From the IMG/VR virus record IMGVR_UViG_3300019093_001030, positions 1 through 32,842 of that record: a DNA stretch of 32,842 nt; one strand, 5' to 3'. This stretch comes from a virus. This document shows positions 1 to 4,703 of the stretch, one piece after another; positions within the stretch are counted from its first letter, which is position 1, and every line of letters starts with the position of its first letter. A program made the position numbers and the translations under genes. The notes beneath the pieces were generated by a model. It was not told the DNA's origin and did no database searches. It saw only the letters and a list, made by a program, of their open reading frames with translations.

Positions 1-68
1 GCGAAAAACAGCTGCTGATCGAGCCGCTGAACATTCGCTTCAGCGACGACGATTTGCAACTTCGCTGA
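1..68 (+). CDS. C-terminal end of an unidentified chromosomal protein (partial)
   Basis: An open frame enters from the left edge (first full codon at position 3) and stops with TGA at 66-68. The last residues read EKQLLIEPLNIRFSDDDLQLR, seen here as short pieces EKQLLIEPLN and IRFSDDDLQLR. The mix of charged and hydrophobic residues looks like real coding sequence, but too little is present to name a family. A perfect 8-bp inverted repeat follows 18 bases later. I infer that this is a host gene ending just before the 4.5S RNA gene. Confidence 0.5.
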   Translation, partial: EKQLLIEPLNIRFSDDDLQLR

Positions 69-83
69 AATGAACTAAGGCAA

Positions 84-116
84 TTGGCCGAGGCCGCCCT
101 GCGCCTCGGCTACAAT
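84..116 (+). promoter_or_regulatory. Promoter -10 region of the 4.5S RNA gene
   Basis: TACAAT at 111-116 is a near-consensus sigma70 -10 box, about 6 bases before the predicted 5' end of the RNA. The only -35-like sequence nearby, TTGGCC at 84-89, is 21 bases away, which is too long for an ideal promoter. The -35 assignment is therefore weak, while the -10 box is convincing by position. Confidence 0.5.
87..110 (+). terminator. Inverted repeat after the partial gene, possible weak terminator
   Basis: GCCGAGGC (87-94) pairs perfectly with GCCTCGGC (103-110) around an 8-base loop. No T tract follows, so if it terminates it does so poorly. It directly abuts the -10 element of the 4.5S RNA promoter. 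Confidence 0.4.
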
Positions 117-120
117 GTTC

Positions 121-220
121 CTTGACGGGCCTCCTCGCATGGAAGCGCGGCCAACCGGGTCAGATGGGGAACCAAGCAGCCCTAACCGTTGTGACCAGTG
201 CCGGGGCAAGGCTCGTCAAC
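121..220 (+). ncRNA. ffs: 4.5S RNA, bacterial signal recognition particle RNA
   Basis: This is the RNA core of the SRP. It binds Ffh and targets ribosomes making inner-membrane proteins to FtsY. The diagnostic domain IV is visible: GGGTCAGATG, a GGGAAC tip containing the GGAA tetraloop, then CCAAGCAGCCC at about 157-183. The ends pair: TTGACGGGCC (122-131) with GGCTCGTCAA (210-219), ten pairs including one G-U. The length of about 100 nt fits the small bacterial type. The exact ends are estimated from the closing stem. This is host chromosome, outside the prophage. Confidence 0.85.
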
Positions 221-222
221 CC

Positions 223-483
223 CACCTTCCCATACCCTCCCGATGGGACCAGCAGCGCCGAAGCTGCTGCAACTTGGCGACATCTTTTGCGATGAATCGC
301 CGGTGGTCATTGATCCACCACACCCAAACAGCCTCACATCCTTGCGATGCGCCAACACGGCACAGCCAGCAAGCATTCGCCAATCGGCCCGGCCGCTTGG
401 CAATTTGCCCGCCAGGCCGCACCTCGGCATCAAGCGAACCATCAAGCCCAGCACCTCAACAAAGGGCCAGGCACAGCACCTCG
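223..483. other. Stretch without a recognisable gene
   Basis: Between the 4.5S RNA and the rhodanese stop codon, several open frames exist on both strands. They overlap each other, lack ribosome binding sites and have shadow-like composition. I see no RNA gene, repeat or clear terminator here. Confidence 0.4.
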
Positions 484-822
484 CTAGTTTCGGGGGCCTT
501 CTGACGCCGCAGCCGGCTTCAATCGCTGGCGCGCCTCCTCCAAGCCGCCGAGATTCTCAAGCCTCGAATAACCGAGTTGCTTGAGTGATTCCAGAGCAAT
601 GGAAGAACGCCGCCCGGATCGGCAATACAAGACAATCTTGTCGTCCTTGGCAATATTGAACTTTGAAATCTCTTTGGCGATTTCACCGTGCTCGATATTG
701 AGCGCACCGCTGACATGGCCCTCGGCATACTCCGCTGGGCTTCGCACATCAATAACAACATCCTTCGCCTGCGCGACAAGCGCACTGAATACAAGCGAAG
801 CCAGTAGGACGATCTTTTTCAT
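484..822 (-). CDS. Periplasmic single-domain rhodanese (sulfurtransferase)
   Basis: The protein is 112 aa. It begins with a Sec signal peptide (residues 1-19, MKKIVLLASLVFSALVAQA) followed by one rhodanese domain. The active-site loop CRSGRRS holds the catalytic cysteine at residue 67, and the family motifs DVRSPAEYAEGH (25-36) and GG near the C-terminus are present. Rhodaneses move sulfane sulfur from thiosulfate or similar donors. The export signal makes a PspE-like periplasmic role likely, though the physiological substrate cannot be told from sequence. The start at 820-822 was chosen because it gives the signal peptide; the open frame continues upstream with no ribosome site. A GAGG lies about 9 bases before the ATG. 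The gene belongs to the host chromosome flanking the prophage. Confidence 0.9.
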   Translation of the reverse strand: MKKIVLLASLVFSALVAQAKDVVIDVRSPAEYAEGHVSGALNIEHGEIAKEISKFNIAKDDKIVLYCRSGRRSSIALESLKQLGYSRLENLGGLEEARQRLKPAAASEGPRN

Positions 823-926
823 AGGGCCAAGCCTCAGGCAGGACAAAGAACCAGAGCCGAACTTTAAGAGTAGAACGGCAGTAAGAGAAGAAGATGCGAA
901 ACCCAGACTCAAAATCAAATGCGCAA

Positions 927-963
927 TGAAAAAAGCACCGAGTGCTTACGCATTCGGTGCTTT
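927..963 (-). terminator. Rho-independent terminator downstream of tRNA-Lys
   Basis: On the minus strand AAAGCACCGA pairs with TCGGTGCTTT (10 bp, arms 954-963 and 932-941) and is followed by a run of T (complement of the A tract 929-934). It lies 16 bases beyond the CCA end of the tRNA-Lys fragment, as expected for the terminator of that tRNA gene. Confidence 0.85.
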
Positions 964-978
964 GTCCATTCTTAATTT

Positions 979-1024
979 TGGTGGGCCCTGAGTGACTCGA
1001 ACACTCGACCTACGGATTAAGAGT
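979..1024 (-). other. 3' fragment of tRNA-Lys(CTT): prophage attachment site
   Basis: Read on the minus strand this gives a CTT anticodon loop (CTCTTAA), the 3' half of the anticodon stem, the variable loop, a T arm (GAGTG-TTCGAGT-CACTC), the acceptor strand AGGGCCC and an encoded ACCA end. Upstream of the anticodon loop the sequence stops looking like a tRNA: there is no D arm, no 5' acceptor strand GGGCCCT, and the anticodon stem has a mismatch. Integrases that use tRNA genes leave an intact tRNA at one end and a 3' fragment at the other. This is therefore most likely the distal att site, with chromosome to the left and phage to the right. The core probably runs from the anticodon loop to the CCA. 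Confidence 0.85.
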
Positions 1025-1067
1025 CAGCCGGATTAGTTAATTAAATCAACTGGTTAGGCGAATTTCT

Positions 1068-1138
1068 GTTCCGCAAAATCATGAAAACAGGCGGCTTGAA
1101 TGCGGCTATCCATGCAGGGTCGCTTTGTTTTGCGGAAC
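1068..1138. repeat. 11-bp perfect inverted repeat next to the attachment site
   Basis: GTTCCGCAAAA at 1068-1078 is repeated in inverse at 1128-1138 (TTTTGCGGAAC), with 49 bases between the arms. It lies about 45 bases inside the prophage from the tRNA fragment. Integrase arm-type sites or excisionase sites are usually found in this place, but the sequence alone does not show what binds. Confidence 0.6.
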
Positions 1139-1298
1139 ACTTTGACGCATCGATCAAGAGCGCCAAAATTGGTGTCAGCAGGGCCTTCGGTTGCTGCAGA
1201 AACCGGGCATACAGGTACCCACTCGCGGCGTCTGGCATGCTGGCCCTGCCCTCACAACTAGCTCACCCCACGAGCCAACCGCGCGGCAAAATTCCGGC

Positions 1299-1604
1299 AT
1301 GCGTGTTGAAGTCGTTGAATTGAGAAGCCAGGGGCGGAAGCTCCCCAAAGACGAACTAGAGGGGCCAATCACCGGCTGCCTGGTGATTGACAGCTGGACA
1401 CTCAGCATGGGCGCGGACGGCAAGCGCATGGTGCGTGAAGCATCGCTGCACCGCACCTACTTCAAAGGCGAGCCGGCCTTGCTGGCATCCCTTCAAGACG
1501 CACAGGTCACCCGGGCCGATGAGCGCGGGATGGTGATCATTGGGATGCAACGCAGGGGCGAAAACCAATACCAGCAGGCTTGGTGGGTGCGGCCCATCAT
1601 CTGA
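1299..1604 (+). CDS. Hypothetical prophage-end protein, 101 aa
   Basis: The protein is soluble, with no signal peptide or membrane segment. Recognisable stretches are LEGPITGCLVIDSWTLSMGA (residues 19-38), a YFKGEPALL segment, and a C-terminal WWVRP. I believe proteins of this type recur at the ends of Burkholderiales prophages, but I know no function for them. The open frame extends upstream to a TTG at 1191; the ATG at 1299 was preferred because the extension has poor composition. No strong ribosome site precedes either start. It is encoded opposite to the late operon, between att and the lysis genes, where accessory (moron) genes often sit. Confidence 0.65.
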   Translation: MRVEVVELRSQGRKLPKDELEGPITGCLVIDSWTLSMGADGKRMVREASLHRTYFKGEPALLASLQDAQVTRADERGMVIIGMQRRGENQYQQAWWVRPII

Positions 1605-1885
1605 CGCTGTTAACCAGAAATTCTTATGGCGTCAAGCGAACCGGTACGCTACCCGTAGCGCTAGTTAATAGCAGATGCACCGTATATAGTGGGATTGCGA
1701 TATAAAGTCGCAACAAGCGAAAAGAGCCGACAACGTCAATTGCCGGCTCTTTCCTGCCCAGACGTTTCCCCCTGGGCGGCAGACCGCAATGGCCTACGAG
1801 GTGAGATGCGTATTCTAGATTGCGGCGGCGCTTGTCTTTACAGGGGATGTCTCTAGCGTCGGCAAGTCCGACAGAAAGATGATCT
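1605..1885. other. Intergenic region with short hairpins, no gene
   Basis: This stretch holds TTGCGA-N7-TCGCAA (about 1694-1712), an almost loopless CGCTAC/GTAGCG palindrome near 1648, and the strong hairpin annotated at 1721-1752. A TATAGT at 1685-1690 could be a -10 box but has only a weak -35 partner. The minus-strand open frame here has shadow-like composition. Hairpins plus a terminator leave room for a small RNA, but that is unproven. Confidence 0.35.
1721..1752. terminator. Hairpin terminator, possibly bidirectional
   Basis: AAAGAGCCG (1721-1729) pairs perfectly with CGGCTCTTT (1744-1752). The T tract is short in both directions: TTT on the + strand, TTTT on the - strand. It lies downstream of the + strand gene ending at 1604 and could also stop leftward late transcripts. 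Confidence 0.65.
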
Positions 1886-2029
1886 ATGTCGAAGACGCCA
1901 ACACCCGTCAACAATCGCAGCGCCGTGACTGGTCAGTTTGTCACACCCAGCTATGCGAAGACCCACAAGAGCACGACCGTGACTGAGCGCCGCACGCCAC
2001 CCGCGCCGACGCCCAAGAAGGGCCGCTAA
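1886..2029 (+). CDS. Small basic hypothetical protein, 47 aa
   Basis: A short frame encodes MSKTPTPVNNRSAVTGQF followed by VTPSYAKTHKSTTVTERR and a Pro/Lys-rich end. The organisation (a T-G-x-F-V-T motif, then a K-TTV-E segment) matches a family of very small conserved proteins often found beside mobile elements and sometimes misnamed as transporters. It has no membrane segment and is strongly basic. Its role is unknown. A GA-rich stretch (GAAAGATGA) precedes the ATG, and a good terminator hairpin follows 20 bases after the stop, so it looks like a free-standing transcription unit. It is encoded opposite to the adjacent lysis genes. Confidence 0.7.
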   Translation: MSKTPTPVNNRSAVTGQFVTPSYAKTHKSTTVTERRTPPAPTPKKGR

Positions 2030-2048
2030 GCCCTGAACGCTTGACCTG

Positions 2049-2071
2049 ATGGCCCCTCACGGGGCCATTTT
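2049..2071 (+). terminator. Rho-independent terminator of the 47-aa gene
   Basis: ATGGCCCC (2049-2056) pairs with GGGGCCAT (2061-2068) around a TCAC loop and runs into TTTT on the + strand. The same stem could slow leftward transcripts from the lysis operon, but lacks a T tract on that strand. Confidence 0.75.
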
Positions 2072-2101
2072 CGCTTCTGCTACTTCCAGAGGCAGCCCGG
2101 C

Positions 2102-2311
2102 TCACCTCAATGGCGGCGCGGCTTGCGGCGCCCGGGCGGCCTTCTTATCCACAGATTTTGTGGACAACCTCAGAAGCCGGCCGGCTTCTTTGATCGCGCA
2201 GGAGAACTGCGGCCGCAGCCGAGCGAAGGCGGCGAGTTGGGGGCCGTGGCGTGCCGGGTTGACCTTGTACCAGGCGACGATACTGGCGGGGTCTTTGAGG
2301 TTGACGATCAC
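2102..2311 (-). CDS. Hypothetical protein at the end of the lysis cassette, 69 aa
   Basis: A small soluble protein beginning IVNLKDPASIVAWYKVNP, with a basic C-terminus. I believe it is conserved after the spanin genes in Burkholderiales prophages, but its function is not known to me. The start is GTG at 2309-2311, overlapping the Rz1 stop codon as GTGA, which implies translational coupling and membership of the leftward late operon. It is the last gene of that operon. Its C-terminal coding sequence contains two DnaA-box-like 9-mers in inverted orientation (2145-2167). Confidence 0.7.
   Translation of the reverse strand: MIVNLKDPASIVAWYKVNPARHGPQLAAFARLRPQFSCAIKEAGRLLRLSTKSVDKKAARAPQAAPPLR
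2145..2167. promoter_or_regulatory. Inverted pair of DnaA-box-like sequences
   Basis: TTATCCACA at 2145-2153 is an exact consensus DnaA box. Five bases later TGTGGACAA (2159-2167) reads as TTGTCCACA on the other strand, one base off consensus. They lie inside the coding end of the 69-aa gene, so they may be chance. Confidence 0.4.
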
Positions 2312-2538
2312 TTAGCACTCTGGGCCGCGAGCTGGCACTTGTCGTATTGCTCGGCCAGGGCGTGCGCCAGGCGCATCCAGCCTGCCGGGCTGTCATCCGT
2401 GGCCGGCGGCCGAGGCGGGCAGCTCGCCGTGATCAGCGGACGGCTCGGCGCCAGGGATGGTGGCGTTGTAGAGGCGCAGGCTGTCAGGGCCAGTGCGGCA
2501 GTCAGGATCGCGATAGACCGGGTTCTGGATGATTTCAC
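2308..2538 (-). CDS. Rz1: Rz1-like outer-membrane spanin lipoprotein (o-spanin)
   Basis: A 76-aa lipoprotein with a basic N-terminus, a hydrophobic stretch and a lipobox ALTAC with the lipidated cysteine at residue 21, then a Pro/Ser-rich mature part (ASTTPPSLAPSRP). Rz1 sits in the outer membrane and joins the inner-membrane Rz through the periplasm, and the complex fuses the two membranes in the last step of lysis. The start is GTG at 2536-2538, chosen because an excellent GGAGG lies six bases before it. The first 146 bases lie in another frame inside the Rz gene, and the rest extends past the Rz stop. This overlapping layout is itself a family signature. Confidence 0.88.
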   Translation of the reverse strand: MKSSRTRSIAILTAALALTACASTTPPSLAPSRPLITASCPPRPPATDDSPAGWMRLAHALAEQYDKCQLAAQSAK

Positions 2539-2761
2539 GCTCAACCTCCGATCGAATGGTTTGGTGCTTGATGGTGATTTGGCTGATCGCGCGCGCCGCA
2601 GTGTCGGCGGCGATCTGCGCTGACTTTTCCCCGGCTTTTTGCTCGCGAGCCTGCGCGGCCAGCTCGGAATCAGCACCCAAGCCGAAGGCCGCCCAAAGGC
2701 TGGCGCCCCAGAGCCCTAGCGCAATCAGGCCGATGACAATTTGCACCATCACCGGGGGCAT
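2393..2761 (-). CDS. Rz: Rz-like inner-membrane spanin (i-spanin)
   Basis: About 122 aa. A single N-terminal membrane anchor (MVQIVIGLIALGLWGASLW) is followed by a periplasmic alpha-helical, coiled-coil-prone segment and the characteristic C-terminal block IIQNPVYRDPDCRTGPDSLR. It pairs with the Rz1 lipoprotein, whose gene starts inside this one in another frame. Two starts are possible: ATG at 2761 (used here) or ATG at 2749, four residues later. The latter overlaps the endolysin stop codon as TGATG and would give coupled translation. Neither has a strong separate ribosome site. Confidence 0.85.
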   Translation of the reverse strand: MPPVMVQIVIGLIALGLWGASLWAAFGLGADSELAAQAREQKAGEKSAQIAADTAARAISQITIKHQTIRSEVEREIIQNPVYRDPDCRTGPDSLRLYNATIPGAEPSADHGELPASAAGHG

Positions 2762-3240
2762 CGCTCTTCGACCCAGGCTTGCGCTTGGGCGTAGAAGCCG
2801 GGCCATGTTTGTGGCTTGGGCTTGCCCGGGCGCCAGGTGCGCAGGTACAGCGCCCAGCCGCTCGCCGCATCAGCGGCTAAGGGCTGCGGATCTGAGTACA
2901 GCAGCAGACGAGCGAGCGCGGCGGCGAGCACATCGTCCGTCTCCAGCTCAGCCCAGACCACCGATGTGACGGCACCCACTTGGCGTGCCTGGCAAACCTT
3001 GAGCGCCAGCGGCGCGGTTTGCTGATGCGTCAGCACACCCCGCACCCCACCGCCCCGCTCAAACTGCCACAGGCCACGGGCCGGGCCTTTGCCGCCACCG
3101 GCGACGATTTGCGCCCGGTGCAGCAAGCCTGACTCTTGCAGGCCGATGGCCAGAAGCATGGTGCGCGCGGCACGGCTATCGAGCGCCGCAGGGAGCAGCG
3201 CCATGGCTGCGTCGATAGAAGCGCAGGCTGCGAGCATCAT
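2749..3240 (-). CDS. Phage endolysin, lysozyme/transglycosylase-like
   Basis: The protein is 163 aa and is predicted to cut peptidoglycan glycan strands at lysis. It carries a lysozyme-fold signature: LAIGLQESGL with the likely catalytic Glu36, followed about 20 residues later by GPARGLWQFE (52-61), the pattern of soluble lytic transglycosylase and goose-type domains. Its position between the holin and the spanin genes supports an endolysin role. It starts at the second codon of an ATGATG overlap with the holin stop, so it is translationally coupled. No clear Sec signal is present, so release probably depends on the holin. An alternative is a tail-associated lysin, which the neighbours make less likely. 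Confidence 0.82.
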   Translation of the reverse strand: MMLAACASIDAAMALLPAALDSRAARTMLLAIGLQESGLLHRAQIVAGGGKGPARGLWQFERGGGVRGVLTHQQTAPLALKVCQARQVGAVTSVVWAELETDDVLAAALARLLLYSDPQPLAADAASGWALYLRTWRPGKPKPQTWPGFYAQAQAWVEERCPR

Positions 3241-3647
3241 GGCTGCAAATCACGAGACGGCACGCCGAGCGCTGTTTCTGCTCGCCGCTTGAGCGCATTT
3301 TCAAGCCAGGCGATAGCCTTGGTGCCCATGTGCCCGGATACCCCGACGATGGCCGCTTGCAGCATTGCAGGCGTATGCAACCACTCCATGATCCAGAAGG
3401 CCAGAAGCCCGGCCATGGCCGATGTGGATAGCTCGCCAATGAGGTGCATGAGGCTTGCCGCTGACAACTCGCCACGGCGTACCTTTGAGAACCAGCTGAC
3501 AAAGCCTCCCAAAAGCGCGACGGCGAGAAAGAAGCCGTACTGCTTGAGGCTCACATCGAGCGGGCCTTTTTCCGCCTGCGCACTCGCAAGCATGGGCGCG
3601 AGCAGCAAGTGCACGCACAAGATCAGGGTGACGAGGGTGTGGCGCAT
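3237..3647 (-). CDS. Phage holin, LydA-like (superfamily III)
   Basis: The protein is 136 aa and is predicted to form the lysis-timing holes in the inner membrane. It has an N-terminal signal-like segment (residues 1-24), then hydrophobic helices at about 36-53, 74-91 and 93-111. The last contains GVSGHMGTKAI, a stretch typical of LydA-type holins (AALVGIAGHMGTRAL-like). The C-terminus is basic, as in holins. It is the first gene of the lysis cassette, and its stop overlaps the endolysin start (ATGA). The start has no good Shine-Dalgarno sequence. The added N-terminal signal segment is longer than in many relatives. Confidence 0.82.
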   Translation of the reverse strand: MRHTLVTLILCVHLLLAPMLASAQAEKGPLDVSLKQYGFFLAVALLGGFVSWFSKVRRGELSAASLMHLIGELSTSAMAGLLAFWIMEWLHTPAMLQAAIVGVSGHMGTKAIAWLENALKRRAETALGVPSRDLQP

Positions 3648-3692
3648 GCTGTTGGGCTTTCAGGTTAGCGGTTGAAAGGCAATGGATACCGG

Positions 3693-3710
3693 CAGGTGAT
3701 GGGAAATCAG
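3693..3710 (-). repeat. 18-bp direct repeat, copy 1
   Basis: CAGGTGATGGGAAATCAG on the + strand, identical to 4164-4181. The TGA stop codon of the leftward serine-rich gene lies inside it, so the repeat covers the last bases of that gene and the start of the intergenic gap. Confidence 0.9.
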
Positions 3711-4150
3711 TCGCTGCTGCAGCTAGAAGAGCTGCTGTCCGAGCTGCTGGAGCAGCTGTCGCTGGAGCTTGAAGAAGAGTCGCCCCAGGACCCGGAGGCA
3801 CCGCCGCCGCCAAAGTCACCGCCGCCACCACTCACAAACCGATCTGGCTCGGGTTCACTTCGGTGCGAAGACAGGCCGTACATCGACATGGGCACATCGC
3901 CGGAAGGAACGTGATCACTTGCCGCGCTTGGTTGCGAAGCGTAAGAACGGCGCGGGGTGACGGAGGCAGGAGCTGCCATCAAAGGCTTATGCAACTCTGC
4001 GCGGTGCAGCACTGCACCGCAGTCCTGGCACTTCCAGATTGATCGTTTGTAGCCGCTGAGGATGATCGCGTCGCCGTAGATGTTGCGCACGAACGTGACG
4101 GACGCATGCCTGCAAAACAGGCGGCGCATGAATGCAGGGATAAGTCTCAT
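3707..4150 (-). CDS. Zinc-ribbon-like protein with a Gly/Ser-rich tail, 147 aa
   Basis: The N-terminal half has spaced metal ligands, C13-x-H15 and C41-x2-C44 (FCRH and CQDC), suggesting a small zinc ribbon. The C-terminal third is low complexity: a glycine block ending FGGGGASGSW, then about 25 residues that are almost all serine with scattered Asp and two Cys. The motif FGGGGASG-W also ends TPM/YgcG-type bacterial membrane proteins, but no membrane segment is seen here. I do not recognise the full protein. It lies between the tail-spike region and the holin, within the late operon. Its stop codon is embedded in an 18-bp repeat shared with the next upstream gene. The opposite strand gives a leucine-rich frame, which I regard as a shadow. 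Confidence 0.75.
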   Translation of the reverse strand: MRLIPAFMRRLFCRHASVTFVRNIYGDAIILSGYKRSIWKCQDCGAVLHRAELHKPLMAAPASVTPRRSYASQPSAASDHVPSGDVPMSMYGLSSHRSEPEPDRFVSGGGGDFGGGGASGSWGDSSSSSSDSCSSSSDSSSSSCSSD

Positions 4151-4163
4151 GATGGGCTCGGCA

Positions 4164-4181
4164 CAGGTGATGGGAAATCAG
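4164..4181 (-). repeat. 18-bp direct repeat, copy 2
   Basis: Identical to 3693-3710 and placed the same way: it contains the TGA stop of the gene 4178-4666. The gene junction after it (GCCCATC then ATG) also resembles the junction upstream of 4666. Confidence 0.9.
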
Positions 4182-4666
4182 GCGCGACTGATCGGATGGA
4201 TCGACGGTGCGTCCCGGTAGGTATCCGGGTTGATCACAATGGCCGTCACGGTTGTCCTGCTGTCTTGCTGCATCAGGCGGCCAGCTTCGTAGGCGCGCAT
4301 GGCAAGTTGCAGCCGCTCGCCGGCCAGTGCGTGCTCACCGAGCGTGCTTTCAATGACGTCCAGCTTCTTGAGCTGCTGGCGCAGGCCGTCGATGGTGCAG
4401 GGTTCGACATCATTAGGCGTCCCGGCGTTAAGCCCCTCTTTGCCCTCGCCGATAGCCGTCAAGTGGCGCGCAATCAGCCTGGCGTGCGGTGACATGTGGC
4501 CGCACCAGCGGTCTAGATCATTGACTGCTGACTTGTAGCGCCACAGCTTGTCCAGCTCGGGGCCGAGGTTGTCTCGCCCTTTGCATTGACCTACCGTAAA
4601 GGCGAGCCAGCAGCAGACCAGCGCGAATAGAGCCAGCGGAATCAGAGTGAGGATGTGCATAGTCAT
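4178..4666 (-). CDS. Membrane-anchored hypothetical phage protein, 162 aa
   Basis: One N-terminal hydrophobic segment (about residues 5-25, ILTLIPLALFALVCCWLAF) is followed by a soluble region rich in charged helices (LRQQLKKLDVIESTLGEHA). This suggests an inner-membrane protein with one anchor and a helical domain. I recognise no family. It is in the late operon between the tail-spike gene and the zinc-ribbon gene, so expression late in infection is expected. A lysis regulator or exclusion factor is possible, but nothing in the sequence decides this. The start is either the first ATG (4664-4666) or the ATG two codons later; neither has a clear ribosome site. Confidence 0.7.
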   Translation of the reverse strand: MTMHILTLIPLALFALVCCWLAFTVGQCKGRDNLGPELDKLWRYKSAVNDLDRWCGHMSPHARLIARHLTAIGEGKEGLNAGTPNDVEPCTIDGLRQQLKKLDVIESTLGEHALAGERLQLAMRAYEAGRLMQQDSRTTVTAIVINPDTYRDAPSIHPISRA

Positions 4667-4703
4667 GATGGGCGTCGGCAGGGGCTTGGAAATTTCGGCG
4701 GCG

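Noticed and set aside
115-584. Overlapping open frames on both strands after the chromosomal gene end
   Set aside because: They cross the 4.5S RNA, lack ribosome sites and contradict each other; RNA structure explains the left part.
3672-3914. Rightward frame with a leucine/glutamate-rich, coiled-coil-like N-terminus
   Set aside because: It is the antisense of the serine-rich tail (AGC/TCC codons) of the leftward gene 3707-4150; no ribosome site and poor second half.
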